A model generated the notes under the pieces. It was not told where the DNA came from, did not search any database, and saw nothing but the letters and a program-made list of their open reading frames with translations. DNA of 64,000 nt, taken from Adiantum capillus-veneris. Taxonomy: Eukaryota > Streptophyta > Polypodiopsida > Polypodiales > Pteridaceae. Shown one piece after another: positions 43,002 to 54,965 of the stretch. A program made the position numbers and the translations under genes. Positions within the stretch are counted from its first letter, which is position 1. Each line of letters opens with the position of its first letter. The stretch lies in the NCBI GenBank assembly GCA_014529385.2, contig CM043942.1, positions 21,000,991 to 21,064,990 of the forward strand, given 5' to 3'.

Positions 43002-44090
43002 CTTTGGAACTGGATTCCATTGAGAGGAAACCGCGGGGGATTCACTTTATATACAAAACGGGACACCACCTGCAAGCGAACAACTTTGATAAAACCCCTA
43101 TATACGACTCATATTAGGGAATATGACCCCCCTTTCTATGCTTATACGACAATGCAAAAAAATATCATACCCCTATCTTACATATAAAATTTAGGTCTCA
43201 CATGATCTCACTGAGTAAAACTATTCAAAGACCGTGTAGCATAGGGACTGGCAACGTACTAAGAAACCCTTCTGTTAATCCAATTTTGACCCATCTAAAT
43301 TACTTAAAAAACATGGTTATAAAGTTTTTCTAGGTTTTGCGTGTAAATTTGCATTTATACAAACTCTTTATAGCCTTCATCCGTCAACAAATGAACTATT
43401 ATCACAAAATAAGCAATTGATACAAAGCAATGTTAGTTCTTGCATGTATCTTTGTAGCTATTGACTCACAAGTTTGAGGGAAGAGTCTTTTGGGAAGCCA
43501 TGATTTTGAAACACAAAAAATTCCTCTCATTTTCCCCTTTTCTCACTTCTCCCCTCCCCCCCACCCCATAAATATGATACCCCCTTCTTTATTTTTAAGC
43601 TTGGGAGATAAATTATTGGGGGCCTGCCCCTAAATTATACGCTTATGTAACTTGTTAAAAAAAACCCCCTCCTCTGCACTTACGTGGTGCGATAAGTTTT
43701 CCATGGTGAATCCCCTGGGGAGGAAACAACCTTGAACTTGTATTTTCTTCATGCTCTTCTATAAAAGAAAGTAGGGTCTTTAATGTTTTTGGTTTACTTT
43801 CTGCAGACACTTTCATCCCTACATAACTATTCAATGACTATATAAAACTCATGATCTATGCTGATTTTTGGAGCAGGTCTCTTATGCTCTCTTTTGTTTT
43901 TAGATCTTGAGCTTTAGAAAACCTTCTAGATATCTTGTCCTTGACACAATCTTCGGCCCTTACAAGCATCAAAAATTGTTTTTAATCCTTTGTTCTAGGC
44001 ATAGGATTCTCTCTTGGTTTGTTTTGAGCTCTCTTTTTCTTGTAGCACTCTTGACATCTAGGTTTTTGATTTGGAAAATCATAAAACCAA
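43002..44090 (-). pseudogene. G3 coding remnant left of the LINE
   Basis: Mostly degraded. Near the LINE insertion site the minus strand (44090-43900) reads FPNQKPRCQECYKKKRAQNK, a Cys-containing gag-like stretch. It continues the frame EQQEMIAYV found on the other side of the LINE at about 56465-56430. Nothing recognisable lies between 43010 and 43890. Confidence 0.45.
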
Positions 44091-44099
44091 ACATATGCT

Positions 44100-44604
44100 G
44101 GTGGAAGGCGCTCGCTACTGCTGAACCTCCCCCCCCCCCGCTACGCCATTGCTGCCCCTCCCCCCGCCATTGCCCTCACGCTGCCCACCGCCCCCGCCTT
44201 CCCTTTCGGGCGGCAGCCCAGCCTGCCCACCCCTGTTGTGCGTACCCGCCGCTGCCCCCAGCTCGCACTACCCGCCAGCTGTCCCCCCCCCCACACACAC
44301 ACACCCACCCACCCTCTGCTGCGCGTACCCACTGCTGCCCCCAGCTCGCACTGCCCCCCAACCCGCCAGCTACCCCCACACCCACCCGCCCGCCCGCCCG
44401 CCCGCCCGCTGGCTGCCTCTTGAGGTCCTGCACTCCATCCGCCTTATCCATTCCCCCCCCCCCCCCCCCCCTCCCCTCCCACCTTCTTCTCCCCGAAGAA
44501 TCTTGCACTTGGCTCTGGTAGCACTGTGTCTTTGGACAGTACTCGGCGCGCTCGATTGCAGAGTCGCTTCACCGCTCGCTTCTTTGACACAGGAGTAGAC
44601 ACAG
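44100..44604 (+). other. LINE 5' untranslated region
   Basis: Very C-rich, with CCCCGC runs and repeated CGTACCCGCCGCTGCCCCCAG-like units (about 44240 and 44320). Open frames here are proline-rich repeat translations. It probably holds the internal promoter, but no motif was identified. Confidence 0.5.
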
Positions 44605-45420
44605 ATGGAGGCTCCAGCTCCTCCACAGAGGGACTCGTCCGAAGCCCCCTCGCCCGACCCCGCTGAGCCCACCATTCAACTTGCTCTTTCGCCAAGAGAA
44701 CAAGCGAGCCTAGCCACGGAGGTAGAGCGCTTGCAGGCGACTTCTGTCATCTGCAAGATTCTCGGCACCCGACCTAGCAAAGGAGAGCTACGTGACCTTC
44801 TCCAGGCCAGCCTTCTCGTAGAGGTGGGCAAGATCTTGGACGTACAGATAATCAAACAAGGTTATTATCAAATCGAGTTAGAGACCTCCGAGATGGCGTC
44901 CAAGGTCATCGCCATGAGTCCATTGACCATCTGTGCAGCACGAGCCCACTTTCGACAGTGGAGACATGGTTTTAACCCTGCTTCAGATGTTCTAGTAGAG
45001 GAGGTAGACATCCCCATCTCCATCTGCTTTCTAGGTTTGCGGAGGGAGTACTTACCACTTTTGTCAAGGATTGGCTCAGCCATTGGGACTGTCCTGGAGA
45101 CACCTCACACAGCAGCCTCAGTAGCTGCGAAGGCGGCTGGCATTCCCTCAGTTCGCATTTTGGTCAGAGACACTCACATGCTCCCGAAGGTTATTCTTCT
45201 GCCTCGAGTGAGTGGAGGTTGGTTTAGACAAAGTGTGGAGTATTCGGGCCTCCCGAACCAGTGCTTCATTTGTCGACAGATGGGCCATCTAGTGAAGGCC
45301 TATCCACGGAGGAGGCCTCGACCTACACCACAGCCTCAGCCCCAGCCCCAACCCCAGCCTGCAAGGGCTGGCCAGCAGACACAGACAAAGACAGTGCACA
45401 CATGCAGAAACACCCTCTGA
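44605..45420 (+). CDS. LINE ORF1 protein, N-terminal part
   Basis: 271 residues from MEAPAPPQRDSSEAPSPDPA. After a Pro/Ser-rich start comes a region like the DUF4283 domain of plant LINE ORF1 proteins (SLLVEVGKILDVQIIKQGYY, FNPASDVLVEEVDIPISICF, LPLLSRIGSAIGTVL). A knuckle CFICRQMGHLVKAYP follows, in which the last Cys is Tyr. A PQPQPQ tract ends the frame. RNA-binding ORF1 proteins act in the LINE ribonucleoprotein. The frame probably continued into the region at 45837. Confidence 0.75.
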   Translation: MEAPAPPQRDSSEAPSPDPAEPTIQLALSPREQASLATEVERLQATSVICKILGTRPSKGELRDLLQASLLVEVGKILDVQIIKQGYYQIELETSEMASKVIAMSPLTICAARAHFRQWRHGFNPASDVLVEEVDIPISICFLGLRREYLPLLSRIGSAIGTVLETPHTAASVAAKAAGIPSVRILVRDTHMLPKVILLPRVSGGWFRQSVEYSGLPNQCFICRQMGHLVKAYPRRRPRPTPQPQPQPQPQPARAGQQTQTKTVHTCRNTL

Positions 45421-46492
45421 GCTTGGGGCTCTAGCGGAGGAGGGATGGCAGTAGGTTCGTGGTCGATGACACCAGGGGCCACAACGACGACAGCCTGGCA
45501 CTCAAAGTGATCCTCAGGCGCCTACTCAACAGCAGTGGGTTCCCACAGGGAACCGGTTTGGTCCTCTTGAGCAGGATGAGGTCCCTGCTCCAGTCCCCAC
45601 CCCAGCTTCACCCTCGACAGCCCCTCCCCTTTAGAGTTCCCCCCTCTTCCTCATCCTCCCTCCGCCTCCTGCTCCTGCCACCTCTTCCTCCCGCGCCTCT
45701 ACCTCCACCGCTCCCCCCCCCCCGCCTCCCCTGATCCTCTCCCCCCCCTCCCGCTTCAGTTCCACAGTCGTCTCAGGGGGTAGGGCCTTCTCCAACTGCT
45801 AGGAAATCTCTTGGCAGCGCCTTTGCCACGAGTCGCTTGGCGAGAGAGGGACAGCCTTTCTTGCAGCCCCCTCTACAGGTGCAGACATCCCCCCTTGCAG
45901 ATATCCCTCGAGGTTTGACGAGCATTGACATCCGACACCGGTGGGATTTCTTCGACTACAACTTCACTCATTTTCTCGGTGATCCCTCAGTAGACCATGA
46001 GGCAGCCTGCTTCAGGGTCCATGTTCTGTTCCTTGCATCTAGAGGGACAGAGGCCTTGGACTCAGTAGTTGGATTTTCCTTTCCCCTCTGTGGCAGGGAC
46101 CAGACAGAGTGGACTCTTGACTCAGTGTTGGGATGGTTGCACACACAGGTCCTAGAGTTCTCTCACCACATGGGAGAACTAGGAGTTACAGACTTGCTTC
46201 AGACTCTGTGGCCATTGGCCAAGTTTGCAGTGACACCTCCACATTCATCAGGATGTAGACACATTGTGGTTTACTTCTTTTACGATACACAGTGCTTGCC
46301 ATGCTATGTATACATTCATGAGTACTCCTAGACAGAGGAGGTTGCTTTACGTATAGCTCGCTCTGCTTGGGCTTGGGCTAGGCACTCGTTGCAGTCACGC
46401 CTATCTAGAGGACGCTCGAATGCGGATTACTCCCCATCTAAGCCAGCCTCAAAGATAGCCCGTCTAGCTGATGCGGCAGCATCTGTTCTCTC
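45421..46492 (+). pseudogene. LINE ORF1 C-terminal region
   Basis: A Pro-rich linker is followed by a 164-residue frame (45837-46331) with DIPRGLTSIDIRHRWDFFDY, CFRVHVLFLASRGTEAL, VLGWLHTQVLEFSHHMGELG and HIVVYFFYDTQCLPCYVYIH. After a TAG it goes on with EEVALRIARSAWAWARHSLQ to 46490. I do not recognise the domain. It lies between the knuckle and ORF2, so it is best read as the C-terminal domain of ORF1. Confidence 0.5.
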
Positions 46493-49427
46493 TTGCTCCC
46501 CATGAGGATCATCTCATGGAACGTGCAGGGACTAGGTGGGCCCGAGTTTCAGCGTCAGCGGGGCCGACTGCGTCAGGAGCTTCAGCGCTCCCTTGTGGGA
46601 GGAGAGATTGATCTCCTTATGCTTCAGGAGCACCATCTGTGTGAGAGCCGCATTAGACGTTGTGGCCAGCTCTTGCGTGGACGGTATGACACTTTTTGGT
46701 CAGCTGCTTTTTGACCTGGATGCATCCAGGGTGGGATATGTATGACTATTGCGGACTCTTTGCAGCATGCCATTGTGGGCAGAGAGATTATTGTGCTAGG
46801 CAGGTCTCAGTGGATTACTATGCAGGTTCAGGGAAGCCTAGTGGGCTTCTTGAACATCTATGCACCCAATGTGGTGAGTGCTCGAGCAGAGTTTTGGTCA
46901 CAGATAGTTGAGTCTTTGCCGCAGGCAGAACACTAGTGCATAGGAGGGGACTTCAACATGTTGTAGGACCCTTCTGACAGGATTGGTGGTAGCCATTCTA
47001 TTGTGCATGGAGTTGATCTGGCAGCTTGGGAGAGGTTTTGTGTGACTCTGAGGGTCTCGGTTGTCTGGCAGCACTCTGGTTTTGTGAGGCCCCCAGACAG
47101 CCTTGCCTTCTCTTGTTCGGACCATAGGAGTGAATCTATTGCGGATAGATCGCTTCTACACTAGTGACCATTTCAGTGACTTGGGAGGAACAGTGGACAT
47201 TCTGGTAGGGACTTCCTTCTCGGACCATGCACCAGTGATCCTCACAGTGGCAGACAGGCAGAGGAGTGGGAGCATGATGCTTCACATCCCAGAGAGGGTC
47301 TTGCTAGACTCAGCACTTAGAGAGCGAGTAGAGGCTCTCTGGACAGAGAGCTAAGACAAGCAGGATTCTCTTGCTGACAGAGTAGCCTCAGGCCTAGCTC
47401 AGATTAGCCGTTTTTTTCTCCAGGAGTCTCTAGCTTGCCGGGCTGCAGTGAGAGAGGAGGAGCAGCGTCTCAGACCGGGCATTGCTTGGCTACAGAGGAT
47501 GTAGGAGCAGCATCCAGACAGTCCTTGGTTGGAGGAGCAATACAGCGGCCTTGTCAGGAGCTTGTTAGCACAAAGGAGAGGCGACATGAGTTTGCTTTCC
47601 ACCAACAGGCAGCTCAATGGACCCAAGTGGGCGACAGAGTGACGGGTGCTTTCTTTGAGGTAGTGGGACCTTGGCAGTCGCATGCCAAAGTCAGTCAGTT
47701 GAGGAGGCCCGATGGGTCAGTTTCTTCTGAGCCCGAGGATATGCATGCAGTTGCTACTGACTTTTACTGCGAGTTATTGTCTGCAAAGCCCCAGTCAGAG
47801 CGTCAGGATGCATGCAAGGAGAAGGTTTGGGCACAGATGCCTTGTCTTGTGACTGAGGAAATGCGTCAGAGGCTTGAGCTACACACAGCTCTTAGGGCCC
47901 TCCCCCATGGTATCTGTCCAGGTGAGGATGGGCTGACTCCTAGTTTTTTCTTGGAGTACTGGGACCTGCTTGGCCTCATTCCCAAGGAGGGTGGCTCCTT
48001 GGATGAGATTTGACAGTGGCGCCCCATCACCATCCTCAACTTAGCCTACAAAATTCTTGCCAAGGCTCTGAGTTTGAGGATTCAGCCACTTCTACAGAGC
48101 CTTATATATGGGACTCAGACAGGTTTTGTCAAGGAATGTAGTATCCTTGACAACATCTTTACTTTTTAGGAGGCTTCTGCCCTGGCACGGCTCTGTGGTG
48201 AGGACCTAGTGATTCTTCTTCTCGATTTTGAGAAGGCATACGATAGAGTTGACTGGGACTTTCTAGAGGGCATTCTACACAGGATGGGCTTCTCAGATGC
48301 TTGGATCAGAGGGGTGTCAGCTTTGTATAGACGAGCTCACAGTCAGGTACTTTTGGCAGGAGGTAGAGGTGATCGCTTCATGCTCACACGTTCGATCAAA
48401 CAGGGCTATCCTCTTGCCCCCTTCCTCTTTCTGTTCTATGCAGAGGTGATGAGCAGGTTTTTGGTGTTGCAGCAGGTTGGTCTACGAGGCTTAGCACTCC
48501 CTATTTGGGGAGGAGATGAGCTTCTGGACGCTGAGTTTGCCGACGACTCAGCCTTGTACAGATGGCTAGGAGGCCAACCTTCAGAGGTTTGAGCAGGCTC
48601 TAGAGACCTTCTGTTGTGCATCGAGCGCACTGATCAACTTGAGAAAGATAGTGGCTTTCTCTGTTGGTAGTGCTCGTGTACCCGATTGGATGCCAAGAGA
48701 GGATTTTAGGTGGATTCCCCCAGGGACTACAGTTTGGTACTTGGGATGTCAAGTTGGTTTGGACTTGTCTCCCGAGCAGCAGATTGCTCCCCTTCTCTTG
48801 TCTATCATGCGAAACCTATTACATTGGAGCTCAGGACGACTTTCTTTGGCTGGCAGAGTAGTATTGGCCAACCAGGTGTTGTTGGCGACTATCCGGTACA
48901 TCACTTCTTGTTGGATCTTCTCGATTTCTTGTATCAGCCAAGTAGAGAGGCTGATTAGGAACTTCCTTTGGTCAGGACGTGACACTCAGATAGCCCGAGC
49001 CAAAGTGGCTTGGCAGGTCATCACTCTTTCTTGTTCACAGGGAGGGCTTGGGATCATTGACCCAGTAGAGTAGAGCCCTTCTTGGGAAGTTCATCGTCAG
49101 AGGATTTCTTCCAGGTGAGGAGCCCTGGAAGGATTTCTTGCTACAGTGGCTTCGTGCTAGGGTGCCTCATGCAGGAGGCCCCTGGCAACCTTGGACCAGA
49201 TGGATCTTCACAAAGATCCACAGAGTTGGTTTGAGCAGGAGACTGAAGGACCGCTTTGCTGTGAGTATGCTTCGATCTTGGGAGATCTTGCGGCAAGGTC
49301 TAGAGCAGAGACAGCCTACTTGCACAGAGGAGCGCCTACGGCAGCCCCTTGTCTGGAACCCCATGGTTAGCACTCAGAGAGGCCACTTGGTTGGTAGTCG
49401 GCCTCATGTTTCCTGGGGTCCCATGGC
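46493..49427 (+). pseudogene. LINE ORF2: endonuclease and reverse transcriptase
   Basis: It starts MRIISWNVQGLGGPEFQRQR, the usual N-terminus of the apurinic-type endonuclease. Further endonuclease motifs are LLMLQEHHL, NIYAPNV, GGDFNM (after a stop at 46936) and SDHAPVIL (about 47220). RT: RPITILNLAYKILAKALS (48020), TQTGFVKECSILDNIF, LLLDFEKAYDRVDWDFLEGI, SIKQGYPLAPFLFLF, and the catalytic FADDSALY at about 48537. The thumb-side region 48639-49073 has LGCQVGLD and QGGLGIIDP. Stops at 48011 and 48168 and a frameshift near 48590 inactivate it. C3b cuts the frame at 49427. Confidence 0.85.
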
Positions 49428-49619
49428 TGTTGGGGTATAAAGCCCAATGTGGTCGCCCAGGTAAGTGGGCGGGCCGCCAGGTATGTACACATATTCTTTT
49501 GTAAAAACCTAATAAGAACTCACTATGCTCTACACATTACAGTAGAGCGAGTTCACCATATCTTCGTGCTCTTCTTCTCGCACTCTCTCTCGCGTTGCAC
49601 TTCCGCTCGTACTCCTTCA
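49428..49619 (+). repeat. 5' LTR of C3b
   Basis: TGTTGGGGTATAAAGCCC to CTCGTACTCCTTCA, 192 bp. It differs from its partner at 54769-54960 at about eight positions. Confidence 0.93.
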
Positions 49620-49633
49620 ACTGGTATCAGAGC

Positions 49634-50713
49634 TCAGATCGAGGCTCGGGGCAGCATTTGCAGGTAGCCAGAGTCACCTGCTCAGATTGGAGTGAGATTC
49701 GATAGGCAAAGACACGGCCCCAAATCTTGTGGGCGAGGCTCGGTGCTCTCAGAATTTCATTCTGAGGTCATCTCGGCCACCGTTCGGCTTCGACAAAGTT
49801 CTGCGCATGCCATTTTTTGACTACATGGTCTCAGCGGGTGCAGATCTGACTCTGCAAATTTGGGTTTTTCGGCCTATGACCGCAGGTGCTAAGGATATCG
49901 ACACTCCCAGAGTGTTGATTTGTGGCTGTCTACACATCGAAGGACGGCTCACAATTCTTGGAGGCGTGTCACATACGACACGGGCGCATCTACACACAGA
50001 TTGTAGGCAACATCCATAGTAGTTCATCAGGTAGCTTGTGTTTGCTGCTTGATATTCCAGATTTCATCCTGACATTGCAGGTACTTCCACATGGGATGTA
50101 TTGTCAGAGATGATGTATGTCTGTTGAGGGTTTTCTGGCTGTGAGTCACGCAGCAAACAACCGCCACAGCGGTTACATCATACAGTGGGAAATTTTTGGA
50201 TGTATGACTTTGTGGGAAGTCTATGTACTGTCAGATTTACTGTAGCCTTTGTTGAGGGTCGAGTGAGGTGGATTGAGCTGGGGGATTCTCGAATGTTGAG
50301 ATCCTTTCGGTGATACAGGTCTTGGAGCGATCCCTCGAGCACCCTTAGATAGGCAGCTAGGATGTATTGACTGTGAGTTAGACAGTTGGGATTTCATCTT
50401 TGCTTTACTGCCGTTGCGGCATTGTCGCAGTCTATGCTTACAGGACAGCGACAGGACAGTGAGAGACAGTACAGGTGCAGGACAGGTTTACCCACAGCTT
50501 ACAGTGTTAGAGAGATAGTGGTTTTTTGAGCTATTTTTGGTCTGTTTTTTGAGTACACCAGAGCCATTTTACAAAGGAGACTCTGCCAAAATTTCTGCAG
50601 AATCTGAAGCTTTCTTGGTTCATTTGATAGGTTGATATTGGTTCAGAGGTCAGTTTACAGGGGAAACTCTGCCGAATTTTTCCCAGGAAAGTAAACTACT
50701 GTGAAGCGTAGCT
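49634..50713 (+). other. leader of C3b
   Basis: Equivalent to 29301-30363. The first 300 bp differ clearly from C3a, including about 23 extra bases near 49915-49940, whereas the part after about 50000 is almost identical. Confidence 0.7.
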
Positions 50714-53700
50714 ATGGCTGCATCACAAGACACTGCTCTTTACAATATCAAGAAATTGGATGGAACCAATTTTCCATTGTGGAAGAAGCAGATTTGACAC
50801 GTGTTGGTACAAAAGAAGCAGATAAAACCTATAAAGCTCAAGGGGATAAAACCAGAAGATATGGACAAAGATGAATGGAGAGAAATGGATGAATTAGCAC
50901 TTTCTACCATTATGCTCACTTTGGCAGAAAGCGTTTACTTCAATGTAGCAGACGAGATGTCGGCTTATCAAGCATGGTTAAAGTTAAGTGATCTTTATGA
51001 GAAGCAGAGTGCAGATTCACAGGTATACTGGCTTAAGAAGCTTGTTGACTTGAAGATGAAAGAAGGGACACCTATATCCAATCATCTGAATGAATTCAAC
51101 ACAATCTAAAGTCAGTTGTCAGCTCAAGGTGTCAAGTTTGATGAACCTGTTAGAGCTATGTTCCTGTTGATCACATTGCCGGAAAGTTGGGACACTTTTC
51201 ACACGGCTTTGAGTAATTCTGCACCTCCAGATGGTTTGAACATAGCAGGTGTAGAAGGAAGTCTGCTTACTGAAGAATCCAATAGAAAGACAATGGACAA
51301 AGGCAAAGGAACAGCCTTAGTTGTCAGGGGAAGGACCAAAGAAAAGTACAAAGGTGGAAAGAGGAATCAGTCTCGTAGCAAGCCCCGCATTGCTAAAGGC
51401 AAGAGTGACATAGAATGCTACCATTGTGGCAAGAAGGGTCACATGAAAAGAGACTGCAGAGAATGGAAAGCAGAAAAAGGCAAAGAGAAAGCTGAAGACC
51501 ATGGTGAGAAGAACAAGTCCTCAATGAAGATTCAAGAAATAAATGCGACAAACACTGTTGCAGAGGATGACAGTCTAGTGTCAGGAGACATCTACTTCTT
51601 GAAGAATACAATGGACTCATCTCTTCTTACAGCATCTGATGGAAATGCACTGAGTGACTGGATTATAGACTCAGGGGCATCACTTCATGTGTCTTCAAAC
51701 AAGGAGTGGTTTACCTCTTATGTGACCACTAAAGATCATGTTCGGCTAGGAAATGGGCAGACATGTGAGATCTTAGGTGTTGGAGATGTTCAATTGAAGT
51801 TTCAGAATGGCTCTTCTTTCACGTTGAAGAATGTGAGACATGTTCCCGCAATTACAAAGAGCTTGATCAGCACAGGTTTACTTGATGATGCTGGCTACGT
51901 CACCACTTTTGGACAGAACATGTGGAAGATATCCAAGGGTTCTATGACAGTAGCACATGGAGTTAAGTCTGGAGGACTTTACATGATTTATGTATCAAAT
52001 GTCTCTAAAAATGTAATCAATGTAACCGAGCAGCCGAACGTTTCTTTGTGGCATAGCCGGTTAGGACATATGTCCAAGAAGGGAATGGAAATCTTGTCTC
52101 GTTCTGGTTATTTGCCTGGCTTTTCATTTAATGATTTTGAATTCTGTGAACATTGTCTGTATGGTAAGCAAACACAGTAGCCACATAAGCATAGAAGCAG
52201 TAGAAGAGATACACAGTTGGCACTTGTTCATAGTGATTTGTGTGGACCTATGCCTAACCTATCTCTAGGGGGAGCTTCTTACTTTATGACATTTATAGAT
52301 AATTACTTGAGGAAAGTATGGGTGTACTTTCTCAAGCACAAGGATGAAGCGTTTAGTGTTTTCAAAACGTTTGTGACACTTGTGGAGAATCATAGTGGCA
52401 AGAAGCTTAAATGCTTACGCACTGACAATGGTGGAGAGTATGTTTCAAAGGCCTTTCAGGAATTTTGTGAGTCAAAAGGTATAAAACGTGAACTTACTGC
52501 TCCTTACAATCCTCCTCAAAATGGTGTTGCTGAGAGGATGAATAGGACCATACAAGAGAAGGTCAGAAGTATGTTGTCTAATGCACAGCTGCCAAATGGG
52601 TTTTGGGCTGAAGCTGTATCAACAGCTGTTCATCTTGTAAATAGATCTCCTATCAAGGTTTTGCAGAAGGATTCAGTGCCAGAGATGGTATGGTCAGGCA
52701 AAATTCCCTCATACAAGCATCTCAGAGTCTTTGACTGTGAGGCATATACTCACATTACAAAATAAAATGGAACAAACTTGAGCCAAAGAGTAGAAAGTGC
52801 ATCTTTCTAGGCTATGGTAATTCTGGTGAGATGGGGTACAGACTTTAGGATCCTGAATCTATAAAGGTTGTCTGCAGCAATGATGTTCACTTTAATGAAT
52901 CCAAATATCATTCTAAACCAGAGAGGGTTAAGGATATTAGAAGAGTTTTCTTCCAAGAAGATGGACCTGCACGTGCAAGACAAAATGTTAGGGCTTAAGA
53001 GGAGCAAGGACAGGATAGATTGGAACCACAGGTTGTGGCTGAGCCTGAGCCACCTATTGTGCGTAGATCTGGACGTATCACGCGACCTCCTGATAGGTTT
53101 GTTCCATCTATGAACTATGTCATGTTGACTGATTGCAATGAGCCTTCATGTTACAAGGAAGCAGTGCAAATGAAGGACTCCGGGAATCGGCAATTGGCCA
53201 TGCAGTCAGAGATGATAGCTCTGCATAAAAACAAGACATGGAAGCTAGTTAAATTACCACAGGGCAAAAAGGCTCTACCTTGTAAATGGGTTTACAGGTA
53301 TAAGATCACCGCGCATGATAGTCAGCCAAAGTACAAAGCAAGGCTTGTTGCCAAGGGCTTTAAGCAAGAACAAGGCATTGAATTTGATGAAGTCTTCTCT
53401 ACGGTGGTCAAGATGACTACATGGAGATGCTTTCTTGCATTGGTTGCCATATTAGATTTGGTGTTGCACCAAATGGATGTCAAGACAGCGTTCTTGCATG
53501 GTGATTTAGATGTGGAAATTTACATGTAGCAGCCAGAAGGGTTTGTTGAGAAAGGCAAGGAAGATTGGGTATGCCAGTTGTTAAAGAGTCTTTATCGCTT
53601 AAAACAATCACCGAGGGCATGGTACCATAAATTCCACAAGTTTATGCTTTCTCAAGGCTACAAACGTAGTGAGTTCGATCACTGTCTATATATAAAGAAG

Positions 53701-54692
53701 GCTAAGGATGGTAGTTGGCTGATCCTTATTTTGTATGTGGCTGACATGTTGATTGCTGGCAAGCACTTGGAAGAAATTTCAGCTTTGAAGTCAAAGATGA
53801 CAAAATCGTTTGACATGAAAGACATGGGTTAGGCAAGTCATATACTTGGTATGCGCATTGAGAGAGACAGATCAAAGAAGTTGATTTGGTTATCTCAAAC
53901 AGAGTATATTGACAAGGTTTTGCAACGTTTCAATATGGAGAAGGGAAAGGCATTGAGTGTTCCATTGCCACCATATGTGAAACTTAGCAAACAAGATTTC
54001 CTGTGTCTGAGGAAGAACAGGCTGAAATGGATAAGATTCCATATGCGTCTGCAGTGGGTAGTTTGATGTATGCAATGATTGCTACTCGCCCAAACATTGC
54101 ATTTGCAGTGGGAGTAGTAAGTCGATACATGTCAAACCCAGGCAAGAAACATTGGGAGGTAGTGAAAGGAATATTGAGATACCTGAAAGCTACAAAGAGT
54201 ATGCGCATATGCTATGGGAGTCAGGAGCTAAGTGTAAAGGGTTTTACACACTCAGATTATGCAGGTGACTTAGACAACCGAAGGTCTACGTCAGGGTATG
54301 TCTTTACATTGGCTGGTGGAGCAGTATCATGGCATTCTAGATTACAAGATTGTGTTACTCAGTCTACTACAGAGGCTGAATATGTTGCAGCATCAGAGGT
54401 ATGCAAAGAATCAATTTGGCTTAATCGACTAGTAACAGATTTGGGAATCAAAGAAGAGATGCATGTGTTATATTGTGATAGTCAAAGTGCTCTACAATTG
54501 GCTAGCAATCCAGTTTATCACTCAAAGACAAAGCATGTGGATGTGAAGTATCATTTCATCAGGGAAATGCTCGAGGATAAGCAACTTCAGCTTGTCAAAG
54601 TTCACACCACAGAAAATCTTGCTGATCTACTTACAAAAGGACTTCCCTCAGAGAGCTTTGCGCATTTTTGCAAGCAGTTAGGTGTAGGGTAG
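50714..54692 (+). pseudogene. C3b gag-pol polyprotein, broken
   Basis: Same domain order as C3a. The knuckle is at about 51418, protease DSGAS at about 51669, integrase core from 52226, RT from 53250, RNase H from 54240, and the tail ends at 54692. Shared with C3a: stops at 51107, 52763, 52846 and 53830, and the RT box read as YVAD (codon GCT at 53740) instead of YVDD. Private to this copy: TGA near 50796, TAG at 52178, TAA near 52996, TAG at 53527 and a one-base loss near 53998. It cannot encode a working RT. Confidence 0.9.
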
Positions 54693-54768
54693 TACATCTC
54701 TTGTATATTAGCTTGTATAGTAGCTTCTCTCACACTTAAAGTACCACAATGGACTTTAAGTGGGAGGT

Positions 54769-54960
54769 TGTTGGGGTATAAAGCCCAATGTGGTCGCCCA
54801 GGTAAGTGGGCGGGCCGCCAGGTATGTACACATATTCTTTTGTAAAAACCTAATAAGAACTCACTATGCTCTACACATTACAGTAGAGCGAGTTCACCAT
54901 ATCGTCGTGCTATTCTTATCGCACTCTCTCTCGCGTCACACTTTTGCTCGTACTCCCTCA
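54769..54960 (+). repeat. 3' LTR of C3b
   Basis: 192 bp, preceded by the PPT AAGTGGGAGGT and followed by the ATGGC target duplicate. It ends CTCGTACTCCCTCA. Confidence 0.93.
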
Positions 54961-54965
54961 ATGGC

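Larger units (their letters stand above)
49428..54960 (+). mobile_element. Ty1/copia retrotransposon C3b (copy 2), inserted in the LINE
   Basis: 5' LTR 49428-49619, PBS 49622, leader to 50713, broken gag-pol 50714-54692, 3' LTR 54769-54960. ATGGC at 49423-49427 and 54961-54965 is a perfect 5-bp target duplication. The sequence is highly similar to C3a along its whole length, except for a more divergent part of the leader. Confidence 0.95.

Noticed and set aside
43907-44598. Proline-rich frames of 150-200 codons
   Set aside because: They come from the C-rich LINE 5' region and are open in several frames at once. No domain, and no fit with the LINE start.
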